Origin: Chitinophagaceae bacterium
GTDB taxonomy: Bacteria; Bacteroidota; Bacteroidia; Chitinophagales; Chitinophagaceae
Assembly (NCBI GenBank): GCA_021151685.1
Contig: JAGKWS010000033.1
Span: 1 to 35,816, forward strand
Direction: 5' to 3'
Length of the DNA: 35,816 nucleotides
Shown here: one piece after another, positions 15,817 to 24,030 of the stretch
How the letters are laid out: every line of letters starts with the position of its first letter
How positions within the stretch are numbered: the first letter of the stretch is position 1
Program-made: the position numbers and the translations under genes
Notes under the pieces: generated by a model
What the model was told of the DNA's origin: nothing
Seen by the model: the letters and a program-made list of their open reading frames with translations, nothing else
Databases searched by the model: none

Positions 15817-18012
15817 CTACTTGATGTATAAGAGCTCTCTGTACTTGGGCAATGGCCACAGTTTGTCGTCTACAATCAGTTCCAGTTTATCGGCATGGTA
15901 ACGAATCTTGTCGAAGTAGGTCTTTACATCGTGGCAATACATGAGCGCACGTTTGTGCATGTCTTCGGTATTGTTGGCCAATTTACGTGCCTCAATCATG
16001 GCCTCCACATTGTCGTTTATGTTCTGTATGTGGCCGCTGATGATGGTTGCCAGATTCAATTGTGCTTTATAAGCCGATGAATCGAGTCCTATTTCTTTCA
16101 AACCACGTATGTTCTCGATGAGTGTATTCTGATAGCTGATGGCTGCCGGCAGTATGTTGTTGGTAGCCATATAGCCTATTATGCGGGCTTCTATCTGCAC
16201 TTTCTTCACATAGTCCTCCAGCATTATCTCGTGGCGGGCATCCAGCTCGCGCTTGCTGAATATGCCATTGCTGAAGAATAGATCTTTTGCCTTGCTGGTT
16301 ACAAAGGCATCCAATGCTTCGGGCGTGGTTTTGAAGTTGCTGAGGCCACGGCGTTTTGCTTCTTCGGCCCACTCTTCGCTGTAGTTGTCGCCTTCAAAAC
16401 GAATTTTCTTAGACTCGGCAATGTACTGGCGCAGTATCTGCAGTATGGCTATTTCTTTCTTTTCGCCTTTTTCTATGAGTGCATCCACATCGTGGCGGAA
16501 ACGCTTCAGGGTATCGGCCATGATGGTGTTCAGCACCATCATGGGTGCGCCACAGTTGGCCGAAGAGCCCACTGCACGGAACTCGAATTTGTTGCCGGTA
16601 AATGCAAACGGACTGGTACGGTTACGGTCGGTATTGTCCATGAGCAGCTCTGGTATCTGCTTGTGGATGTCGAGTTTCAGTATTACTTCGTCCTGCTCGC
16701 TGAATTTATCTTTTACACGGCTTTCTATTTCGTCCAGCACCTCGGTAAGGTACTTACCAATGTATACCGAAATGATGGCAGGCGGGGCTTCGTTGGCACC
16801 AAGGCGGTGATCGTTATTGGCAGAGGCAATGGCACCACGCATCAGGTCGGCATAGTCGTGTACGGCCTTAATGGTGTTGACAAAGAAGGTAAGGAACATG
16901 AGGTTGGTACGCGGTGTTTTGCCGGGCGACAAGAGGTTGACACCGGTATCGGTAGCCAAGCTCCAGTTGTTGTGCTTACCAGAACCATTTACGCCTGCAA
17001 ATGGTTTCTCGTGCAGCAGGGCCTTCAGTTTGTGGCGTTTGGCCACCTTGTGCATTACGTCCATCAGCAGCGAGTTGTGGTCTACTGCTATATTCACTTC
17101 TTCAAATATGGGTGCGCATTCGAACTGGCCGGGAGCCACCTCGTTGTGACGGGTGCGCAGTGGTATGCCCAGTTTGTACGACTCTTGCTCGAAGTCTTGC
17201 ATAAAGGCAAACACACGCTCTGGTATAGAACCAAAGTAGTGGTCTTCCAACTGCTGGCCTTTGGCGGGGCTGTGCCCTACAAGGGTGCGACCGCACATAA
17301 GCAGGTCGGGGCGGGCATTGGCCAGTGTTTCATCTATTACAAAGTACTCCTGCTCCCAACCGAGGGTAGCAATAACCTTGCTTACGTTCTTGTCGAAATA
17401 ATGGCATACATCTACCGCAGCTTTGTCGAGTGCGCTGATAGATTTCAACAATGGTGCTTTATGATCCAGCGACTCGCCGTTGTAGGCAATGAATATAGTG
17501 GGAATGCAGAGTGTTTTGCCCGAACCTGCTTCCATGATGAAGGCAGGAGAGGAAGGATCCCAAGCGGTATAGCCACGCGCCTCGAAAGTAGCGCGTATGC
17601 CCCCGTTAGGGAAGCTTGATGCATCGGGTTCTTGCTGTATGAGTGCATCACCATCGAACAATTCGATGGCCGTGCCGTCGCTTTTTATGGTAAAGAAAGA
17701 ATCATGTTTTTCGGCAGTGGTACCTGTAAGCGGCTGAAACCAGTGAGAGAAGTGGGTAACACCACGCTCCTCTGCCCATGCCTTCATACCTGCTGCTACC
17801 TGGTCGGCCATGCGGCGGTCGATTCTGGCACCAGTTTTGGCGGAGTTCATGAGACTCTTGTACGCCTCATCGCTCAGGTACTCGCGCATGGAGCGTCCAT
17901 TAAATACGTTACTACCAAACATGGTAGTGATTCTTTTTTCTGAGTAGCCGGAGATCTTTTTTTCTTCTCCTGCTGCCAGTGCCTGAAGGGCTTGAAAACG
18001 AAGTGACGACAT
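15817..18012 (-). CDS. glnN: Glutamine synthetase type III
   Basis: 731 residues if started at MSSLRFQALQ (18012); an ATG two codons upstream (18018) is an alternative. The length and N-terminus (RSMREYLSDEAY) fit GSIII, much longer than GSI/GSII. Visible motifs include the GSIII-specific PNGGIRATFEARGYTAWDP, HNEVAPGQFECAP for the metal/glutamate site, and NGSGKHNNWSLAT for the ATP region. The C-terminal half is helical and GSIII-specific. The enzyme makes glutamine from glutamate, ammonia and ATP in the cytoplasm as a dodecamer. A TAGTTTTG element lies 17 bases upstream, and a second exact -7 element at 18509-18516 points the same way across the A/C-skewed spacer. Nitrogen-dependent control is likely but not visible as a known operator. 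A strong terminator follows. Confidence 0.96.
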   Translation of the reverse strand: MSSLRFQALQALAAGEEKKISGYSEKRITTMFGSNVFNGRSMREYLSDEAYKSLMNSAKTGARIDRRMADQVAAGMKAWAEERGVTHFSHWFQPLTGTTAEKHDSFFTIKSDGTAIELFDGDALIQQEPDASSFPNGGIRATFEARGYTAWDPSSPAFIMEAGSGKTLCIPTIFIAYNGESLDHKAPLLKSISALDKAAVDVCHYFDKNVSKVIATLGWEQEYFVIDETLANARPDLLMCGRTLVGHSPAKGQQLEDHYFGSIPERVFAFMQDFEQESYKLGIPLRTRHNEVAPGQFECAPIFEEVNIAVDHNSLLMDVMHKVAKRHKLKALLHEKPFAGVNGSGKHNNWSLATDTGVNLLSPGKTPRTNLMFLTFFVNTIKAVHDYADLMRGAIASANNDHRLGANEAPPAIISVYIGKYLTEVLDEIESRVKDKFSEQDEVILKLDIHKQIPELLMDNTDRNRTSPFAFTGNKFEFRAVGSSANCGAPMMVLNTIMADTLKRFRHDVDALIEKGEKKEIAILQILRQYIAESKKIRFEGDNYSEEWAEEAKRRGLSNFKTTPEALDAFVTSKAKDLFFSNGIFSKRELDARHEIMLEDYVKKVQIEARIIGYMATNNILPAAISYQNTLIENIRGLKEIGLDSSAYKAQLNLATIISGHIQNINDNVEAMIEARKLANNTEDMHKRALMYCHDVKTYFDKIRYHADKLELIVDDKLWPLPKYRELLYIK

Positions 18013-18029
18013 AAACATTAAATTTTATG

Positions 18030-18037
18030 CAAAACTA
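18030..18037 (-). promoter_or_regulatory. Proximal promoter of glutamine synthetase (-7)
   Basis: Minus strand TAGTTTTG matches TAnnTTTG and ends 17 bases before the ATG at 18012. A TTTG occurs 21 bases further upstream. Confidence 0.6.
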
Positions 18038-18039
18038 AA

Positions 18040-18631
18040 CATTTTTAAAGCAAAACACCAAATTTTTCATCAAAAACACGCAAATAACAAACATTGCAAT
18101 TTTATTTAAAATGAATAAGAATAAATTATTACTGCGTTTTTACAAGCGAGTGGTCATTGACGAACGAAACACGACCATAATATGAACACCGAAAATTAAT
18201 ATTTTCTCAACAAACATCACCAAAACAACAAACAAGGGGTACAATAACAACCCGACACCATACTGAGCTACGAAAACATAACTGCACGCAAACACATAAA
18301 CAAATAAATACACAAGTTGAATAACCAACAAAACAAGCGATAAAAACAAAACGACTACACACCAGCAACAATAGAGAAAACAAAAAAAACGAGGCATACC
18401 GGCGTTGTGGCAAAGACTGGTAAATGTGGCAAAAACGACCAAACGAAATAGTCAAAATGTCATGACAAAATTACACATTGATATTATAGAGCCATATTGG
18501 CACTATCACAAATATAAATGAACTCATCATTGAACACAATGGATGAGATAAAAGATAGATAGCAAAAAGGCTATTTACACCTAACTTCACTAAACCCATT
18601 GTGTAGCCGACCGAAAAAGAAAAAGAACGAA
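18040..18631. other. Gene-poor, A/C-skewed spacer between glutamine synthetase and rhomboid genes
   Basis: About 590 bases without a convincing gene. By hand count, 127 of 160 bases over 18241-18400 are A or C on the plus strand, so the minus strand is T/G-rich. The 9-base word TGTGGCAAA is repeated directly at 18406-18414 and 18425-18433. CTCATCATTG (18523-18532) and CAATGGATGAG (18537-18547) form an imperfect hairpin. An exact minus-strand -7 element lies at 18509-18516. A minus-strand frame (18140-18442) encodes a very hydrophobic Phe/Val/Leu/Cys-rich peptide, but with TTG/TTA/CTT leucine codons unlike neighbouring genes, so I do not call it. Confidence 0.5.
18509..18516 (-). promoter_or_regulatory. 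Orphan -7 element upstream of glutamine synthetase
   Basis: Minus strand TATATTTG is an exact match to TAnnTTTG and has TTG 20 bases upstream. Transcription would run leftward through the skewed spacer toward glnN, giving either a leader of nearly 500 bases or a separate small RNA. Confidence 0.4.
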
Positions 18632-19672
18632 ATGGAACATATTACTATTACAACACACAGCGAAGAGATAAGATTGCCCCACACCGACCGCCAGAAAAAC
18701 CTGACGGTATTGGCAACGGCTGCACAAACGCTTGGGTGGCAATTTCAGGGTTGGCACGAAAATGCACTGTACTACCTTACCCCCAACAGCTACGAAGCAA
18801 TACAGGAGATTATACAGATAACTGTATCCCAACAAGTGGCAACCATCTACAGTAAACCTGCGGTTGCGTGGTATACCGGCGACTATAATGGCACGCACCA
18901 CATACAGCAACTGCAACAGACTGTAGCTGCGGCCACACGCGCCGAAGAACTGAAGGAACGTAGCATGCACCCCATGCACCGCGAAAAATGGGGGGCAATT
19001 GTCCCATCGCGTACCTATATTGTTACACCAGCTATTGCGTACATCAATATTGCAGTATTTCTGTTTTTGCTGGTGGTGGGCAGTACATTGTCGCCCAGTG
19101 CGCAATTCTTGTTCAACTGGGGTGGTAACTACAAAGAAGCCATAAGGCATGGCGAGTGGTGGCGCATGCTGACATATATGTTTCTGCATGGCGGCCCCAT
19201 GCACTTGTTTATGAATTTGTTCGGGCTGTTTTATTCGGGCATGTTTCTGGAGCCGCTTATAGGCAAAACACGCCTTGCAGGGGCCTACATCATTACCGGC
19301 GTATGGGCCGCCTACTTTAGCTGCATGGTGCATATGAGTAGTGTGGCAGTAGGTGCATCGGGTGCTATATTTGGTATGTATGGTGTGTTGCTGGCATTAC
19401 TTACTACCGACTATGTGCAGAAAACCGCCAGAAAAACCATGCGCCGTGCATTGCTATTGTTTGTAGTGTATGGCTTGCTGGCCGGACTGGAAGGCAATAC
19501 CGATAATGCGGCACACCTTGGCGGGCTGATAAGTGGCATGGTAGTGGGTTATATCTTTTACCCCGGCATGGACAGAAAAGACCCACTGCGCAAGCAATGG
19601 GTCTCTATAATAGCTATGATATTGGTTACAGCGTTGGCAATAGGTGGTTACTTTGTATATACTGCAAGGTAG
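18632..19672 (+). CDS. Rhomboid-family intramembrane serine protease with N-terminal soluble domain
   Basis: 346 residues from ATG 18632 (MEHITITTHSEEIRL); an in-frame ATG 33 bases upstream adds only a lysine-rich stub. Residues 1-115 form a soluble alpha/beta domain (TAAQTLGWQFQGW, then YEAIQEIIQITVSQQVATIYSK) that accompanies many Bacteroidota rhomboids and has no assigned role. Residues 130-346 contain six or more membrane helices. The catalytic dyad is visible: GASGAIFG with Ser243 and NAAHLGGLISG with His295; HGGPMHLFMN at 186-195 is the conserved loop-1/helix-2 motif. The protease cleaves transmembrane segments in the inner membrane; substrates are unknown. The gene converges on the lectin/Ig-like adhesin gene with 7 bases between. 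Confidence 0.92.
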   Translation: MEHITITTHSEEIRLPHTDRQKNLTVLATAAQTLGWQFQGWHENALYYLTPNSYEAIQEIIQITVSQQVATIYSKPAVAWYTGDYNGTHHIQQLQQTVAAATRAEELKERSMHPMHREKWGAIVPSRTYIVTPAIAYINIAVFLFLLVVGSTLSPSAQFLFNWGGNYKEAIRHGEWWRMLTYMFLHGGPMHLFMNLFGLFYSGMFLEPLIGKTRLAGAYIITGVWAAYFSCMVHMSSVAVGASGAIFGMYGVLLALLTTDYVQKTARKTMRRALLLFVVYGLLAGLEGNTDNAAHLGGLISGMVVGYIFYPGMDRKDPLRKQWVSIIAMILVTALAIGGYFVYTAR

Positions 19673-19679
19673 TACTACC

Positions 19680-22600
19680 CTATCGCAGCAAGGTAACATT
19701 ACCTGTTTTGCGTACCTGCTGACCACCAAAGGTGGTGGCAGCCACATCGTAGACATATACGCCCGATGGTTGTGGTACGCCCTTATAAGAGCCATCCCAA
19801 CCAGCATCTATGTCTTTGCCCTCGTACACCAGTACGCCCCAACGGTCGTAAATACGGAAGTGTTGCAAGACGGCAATACCCCTGCGTGCAATGCGGAATA
19901 TGCTGTTGACAGAACCGGGCGCAAAGGCATTGGGTATGTTCAGCACGGCATCGGGGGCAATGTTGATATCTATAGAGTCGCGGGTGATGCAGCCCCACTC
20001 GGTACGACCGGTAAGAACATACCGTGTACTTACCTGTGGTGTAGCGGTTGTATTGGCCTCGTAGCGGTTGCTGAGGCTGCCCGCAGGAGACCAGGAAAAT
20101 GAAAGGCAATTGGAAGTGGGTTTTATGTCATAAGACTCGCCAGGGTAGAGTGTTACAGAGTCTTCCATATGTATTACTGCGGCCGCTTTTACCTGCACGG
20201 CAACTGTGCCGGTGTCGGTACAACCATACATATTGGCCGCCACTACGGCATACTCCATTGGTGTTTCGGGCCGTGCGGTAACAGATGGGCCAATTTTGGC
20301 ATTCAGATACATATCGGGGTACCAGCTATACTGGTTAATGGCATCGGTACTGGTAGCCTCCATGAGTACTGGCTCGTGTGGGCATACGGTGGCCGAGGTG
20401 GGGTTGACTGTTACCGTAGGCTTGGGATTTACCACCACCCGTATAGAGTCGCGTGGGCCGGGGCAGCCTGCCACCGTCTGGTTTACATAGTAGAACGAGT
20501 AACCCACCACATTGGTTTGTGGCTGTGGCGGCACAGTGGTGCCAGTGGCTGACGGTGATGATGAATTGTACCACAAAATGTTGCTACCCACGGCCTGCAG
20601 GCGTGGGGCATCATCGAACTGGCAATAGGTGAGCCACTTGGTCCATGGCACACCTGGTGTTTGGTTGATGACAACGTTGTGGCTGGCACTATTGGTACAA
20701 CCATTGAATTCGATGTTGACATGATATGTGCCGGCATATTCTGCTACTACAGGAGTGCGGAACGGATGTTGCGCACCCGATGTGAATACATATGGCCCAG
20801 ACCATGTGAAGGTGGTACCTGCTGCGCCGGTAGCGTGTAGCTTCAGTGTATCGCCGGTACATACGGGCGAGTTGCTGGTAATATCTACTGTGGGGCGAGG
20901 GGTAATGGTAAGTGGCACTACCGCACTTGCAGGGCATATGCCCAAAGTAGCCGTAACGGTGTAGAAGCCTGCGGCCCCCAGTGTAGCCGGGAAAATGTAA
21001 TTGCTGGCATTGGTGGCACTATATGCCAATGGCCCTGCCCACGACCATGCAACACCTGTAGTAGGTGTAGTAGCATTCAGATAAATAGTATCGCCTTCGC
21101 AAACAGGAGAATTGGTGAAGGCCGCCGGAGTAACCGGGGTGCTATCTATAGTTACTACCAGCATAGCACTATCGCCTGTGCAGCCACCAACGGTTTGGGT
21201 TACGTAATAGGTAGTGACACCAGTTACAGCAGTAGATGGTACCGGGGCTACCGGGCTACCCGGCGTACTACCGGGGCCGTACCATGTGAGGCTGGAACCA
21301 CCGGCAATAAGTGGTGGTGCCAAAGTGTACTGACAATGATTGATGGGTACTGTAGCAGGTGCCGGCGGACGGGCTGTAACCTGTATATGCAGGTGCAGAC
21401 GAGCACTTTCGCATCCATTTACATCGGTTTGGGTTACATAATAATCGTAGGTGCCAGCCACCGATGTATTGATAACAGGCGGTATGAGTGTACCTGTACC
21501 GCCGGTGGCTACTGTATACCAACGCACATTGGTACCTGTGGTAGTGAATGGCACAAAATCTTCGAACTGGCAATAGTTGAGCTGGCCACCGGTAAGTACG
21601 GGTGTGGGTGGTGTGGGGTGTACTATTACCTGTATAGAATCGCGATAGCTTTCGCACCCCAATACTGTTTGTGAAGCATAATACTTGTAGGTACCGGGTA
21701 CCCCTGTAGGTACTGTGGGTGCGGTAGTACTACCTATGCCACCAGTGGTTGCTGTGTACCAAAGGATTGAAGAACCCGTTACCGTAAAAGGTGTGAATGG
21801 TGCGCTCTGGCAATACTCGGTAGTGCCGGTTATGGTTGGTGGTGTGGGTCTTGGATTTACAACCACAGTTATAGAGTCGGGCGGGCTGATGCAGGTGCCT
21901 GCGGCCTGCCTTACATACCATTTGTAGGTGCCGGGCACTGTAGTAGATGGTGTGGGCGCACCGGGAAGCGATACCCAAACAGCGGTATCGGTAGTGAACC
22001 AGCGCAGTGTAGAGCCCGTAGCAGCAGTTGCTGTAAGCGGCACAGCTACATCGTCTTGACAATAGGTAACGGGAGTAGTAACGGTAGGCACAGGCAAAGA
22101 CACCAAGGCGGTGATGTGTACACTTTTGATAGACTGGGTACTATACGCTGCGCCCGTGCTGGAACTGAAACCGAAATAACCGGAAATAGTAAGCGGATAA
22201 AAACCAGTGAGTGTGGGTGTAGTACTATAATTGAAGTAGACATTTACATTCCCCACATTGTAGGTAATACGGCAATGTCTCCAGGTACCATCGGTAATAA
22301 AGGATAAGAATGGAGCAACCGGTGCCACAACACCCGCTGTGGCTCCTTCGGTATAGCCCGGTATAGTGCCATCGTAACCGAGCAGTGTGGCTAATGGAAC
22401 ATTTACCGGAGCTATGTTGTCATAGGTATCCATAATCATAATAAGCCCGTTGGGAGAAGCTGGCAAACCAATGCCACCACCTACCGAAAAGCCTGTAGGT
22501 GGATTGCTGATGTACCAAAAGGCTATACCATCGGCCACGGTAGAACCTGCTGCTGTTTGTATACGGTAATCGAAATCTACAGTAAATTGACCGCAGCCGG

Positions 22601-22811
22601 TAAGGTTTACAGGGGTATTATAATATACGTACCCACTCTGACTTGTTGTAGCAGCGGTGAGCCTGATAGCACTGTCTACCACTGTACTGGAGCCGCCCAC
22701 ATTCCAACCGGTGGTAACGAGGGGGAAGCCAGCCAAATCGGCAACGAACTGCGCCTGTGTGCTGATACTGGTAAGTAAAAGGGTGGATACATAAAGTAAT
22801 ATCTTTTTCAT
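19680..22811 (-). CDS. Large T9SS type B adhesin: L-type lectin domain, tandem Ig-like modules and CHU_C sorting domain
   Basis: 1043 residues. Residues 1-20 are a signal peptide. Residues 21-237 resemble an L-type (legume-like) lectin: FVADLAGFPLVTTGW, DGIAFWYISNPP, NGLIMIMDTYDN and TWRHCRITYNVGNVNVYFNY. Next come Ig-like modules marked by YCQ (Cys251, Cys334, Cys414, Cys493), spaced about 80 residues apart, each ending in a YYVTQT-type strand and a second Cys. Two PKD-like modules (SPVCEGDT, SPVCTGDT) and a further YCQ module near 735 follow. The last about 85 residues hold YDRWG, GWDGSYKG and SGVYVYDV, the type B sorting domain. It should be exported by the type IX system, displayed on the surface and bind glycans (inference from the lectin domain). 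It converges on the rhomboid gene. Confidence 0.9.
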   Translation of the reverse strand: MKKILLYVSTLLLTSISTQAQFVADLAGFPLVTTGWNVGGSSTVVDSAIRLTAATTSQSGYVYYNTPVNLTGCGQFTVDFDYRIQTAAGSTVADGIAFWYISNPPTGFSVGGGIGLPASPNGLIMIMDTYDNIAPVNVPLATLLGYDGTIPGYTEGATAGVVAPVAPFLSFITDGTWRHCRITYNVGNVNVYFNYSTTPTLTGFYPLTISGYFGFSSSTGAAYSTQSIKSVHITALVSLPVPTVTTPVTYCQDDVAVPLTATAATGSTLRWFTTDTAVWVSLPGAPTPSTTVPGTYKWYVRQAAGTCISPPDSITVVVNPRPTPPTITGTTEYCQSAPFTPFTVTGSSILWYTATTGGIGSTTAPTVPTGVPGTYKYYASQTVLGCESYRDSIQVIVHPTPPTPVLTGGQLNYCQFEDFVPFTTTGTNVRWYTVATGGTGTLIPPVINTSVAGTYDYYVTQTDVNGCESARLHLHIQVTARPPAPATVPINHCQYTLAPPLIAGGSSLTWYGPGSTPGSPVAPVPSTAVTGVTTYYVTQTVGGCTGDSAMLVVTIDSTPVTPAAFTNSPVCEGDTIYLNATTPTTGVAWSWAGPLAYSATNASNYIFPATLGAAGFYTVTATLGICPASAVVPLTITPRPTVDITSNSPVCTGDTLKLHATGAAGTTFTWSGPYVFTSGAQHPFRTPVVAEYAGTYHVNIEFNGCTNSASHNVVINQTPGVPWTKWLTYCQFDDAPRLQAVGSNILWYNSSSPSATGTTVPPQPQTNVVGYSFYYVNQTVAGCPGPRDSIRVVVNPKPTVTVNPTSATVCPHEPVLMEATSTDAINQYSWYPDMYLNAKIGPSVTARPETPMEYAVVAANMYGCTDTGTVAVQVKAAAVIHMEDSVTLYPGESYDIKPTSNCLSFSWSPAGSLSNRYEANTTATPQVSTRYVLTGRTEWGCITRDSIDINIAPDAVLNIPNAFAPGSVNSIFRIARRGIAVLQHFRIYDRWGVLVYEGKDIDAGWDGSYKGVPQPSGVYVYDVAATTFGGQQVRKTGNVTLLR

Positions 22812-22842
22812 GGGGCCTATGTTTTATCTACAATGCAGTGCC

Positions 22843-22859
22843 AGCCGCAGAAAGCGGCT
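22843..22859. repeat. Hairpin in the leader of the adhesin gene
   Basis: AGCCGC (22843-22848) and GCGGCT (22854-22859) pair perfectly with a 5-nt loop, 32 bases before the adhesin ATG on the minus strand. It may be a 5' UTR stem. The only nearby -7 candidate is a weak TACATTTA at 22905-22898. Confidence 0.45.
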
Positions 22860-22943
22860 AACGTAATATAGACGCTTTTTTTGTCGTAAATGTTGGGTAA
22901 ATGTACAAAAAACACACTTTCTTACATATTAATCTACAAAATG

Positions 22944-22974
22944 CAGAAACCCTGCCGTGGTGGCAGGGTTTCTG
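22944..22974 (-). terminator. Terminator downstream of malate dehydrogenase
   Basis: CAGAAACCCTGCC (22944-22956) and GGCAGGGTTTCTG (22962-22974) are perfect 13-bp arms with a 5-nt loop, 24 bases after the mdh stop. The T tract on the minus strand is short (CATTTTGT). Confidence 0.75.
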
Positions 22975-22997
22975 ATATATAATATTAACAAAAAAGA

Positions 22998-23933
22998 TTA
23001 GGCTACCAAAGTATCCAGTACGGCATTCATGTTGCGTACTGCCTCTGCCGACTTGTTGAACAATGCTTGTTCTTCGTCGTTCAGTTTGTAGTCTATGATG
23101 CTTTCCCAGCCGTTGCTACCTATTACTACAGGTACACCAAGGCATATGTCGTTCTGGCCATATTCGCCTTCCAGTGCTACGCAGCAAGGGAATACTTTCT
23201 TCTGGTTGCGCACAATAGATTCTACCAGCTCGGCTCCTGCTGCACCTGGTGCATACCAGGCCGATGTACCCAACAATTTGGTAAGCGTAGCACCACCCAC
23301 CATTGTATCGGCAGCAACTTGCTTCAGTGTTTCGGCACTCAGCATGTTAGATACCGGTGTACCGTTGATGGTAGCCAGACGCGTCAGAGGGATCATGGTA
23401 GTATCGCCATGACCACCTATTACTGTAGCGTGCAGGTCGTTGGCAGAGCAGTTGAGTTCTTTTTGCAGATAGCACTTGAAACGTGCACTATCCAGTATAC
23501 CACCCATACCTATGATGCGGTTCTTTGGCAAACCTGTAGACTTCAATGCCAAATAAGTCATTGTGTCCATTGGGTTAGAGATAACCACAATGATGGCGTT
23601 TGGAGAGTATTCCAGTGCGTTTTTGCAAACAGTCTCTACGATGCGTGCGTTGGTGCCTATCAGCTCTTCGCGCGTCATACCCGGCTTGCGGGGAATACCT
23701 GAAGTGATTACCACTACGTCTGACCCGGCAGTTGCTGCATAGTCGTTGGTAACGCCCTTAACACGGGTATCGAAACCGCACAATGAGGCAGTTTGCATGA
23801 TGTCCAATGCTTTACCTTCGGCAAAACCTTCTTTAATGTCCAGAATCACTACTTCTTCAGCCAGCTCCCTGCGGGCAATGTTGTCGGCACATGTTGCGCC
23901 CACTGCGCCGGCACCCACTACGGTAATTTTCAT
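22998..23933 (-). CDS. mdh: Malate dehydrogenase (LDH-like type)
   Basis: 311 residues from ATG 23933 (MKITVVGAGAVGATCA); upstream codons in the same frame cross the promoter and are discarded. The NAD site is GAGAVG at 7-12 with Asp32 at the end of the second strand, which favours NAD over NADP. Substrate residues are Arg82 (GIPRKPGM), Arg88 and Arg151 (LDSARF), with Asn120 in ISNPMD. The catalytic pair is Asp148 and His175 (IGGHGDTT). Arg82 in the mobile loop is the malate-type discriminator, replacing Gln of lactate dehydrogenases. It interconverts malate and oxaloacetate in the TCA cycle in the cytoplasm. It has its own TATCTTTG promoter and a hairpin terminator. Confidence 0.97.
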   Translation of the reverse strand: MKITVVGAGAVGATCADNIARRELAEEVVILDIKEGFAEGKALDIMQTASLCGFDTRVKGVTNDYAATAGSDVVVITSGIPRKPGMTREELIGTNARIVETVCKNALEYSPNAIIVVISNPMDTMTYLALKSTGLPKNRIIGMGGILDSARFKCYLQKELNCSANDLHATVIGGHGDTTMIPLTRLATINGTPVSNMLSAETLKQVAADTMVGGATLTKLLGTSAWYAPGAAGAELVESIVRNQKKVFPCCVALEGEYGQNDICLGVPVVIGSNGWESIIDYKLNDEEQALFNKSAEAVRNMNAVLDTLVA

Positions 23934-23977
23934 CTGATTACTATTTAGTATTGTTTGGTAATAAAAAATTTGCGCGG

Positions 23978-23985
23978 CAAAGATA
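23978..23985 (-). promoter_or_regulatory. -7 element of mdh
   Basis: Minus strand TATCTTTG followed by CC, an exact match to TAnnTTTG, 44 bases before the ATG at 23933. Confidence 0.65.
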
Positions 23986-24030
23986 CAATGGTTGAGAGAT
24001 AAAATTGTGAAAAAATGCAAAACGTATCGC

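Noticed and set aside
16492..17619. 375-codon frame antisense to glutamine synthetase
   Set aside because: It lies wholly inside glnN and has no recognisable protein features.
18019..18631. Possible replication origin in the AT-rich spacer
   Set aside because: I found no TTATCCACA-type DnaA boxes and no dnaA, dnaN or gidA neighbour.
19680..22811. Tandem DNA repeats or CRISPR-like periodicity in the adhesin gene
   Set aside because: The 80-residue periodicity is at protein level; the DNA copies are diverged and there are no short identical repeats with spacers.
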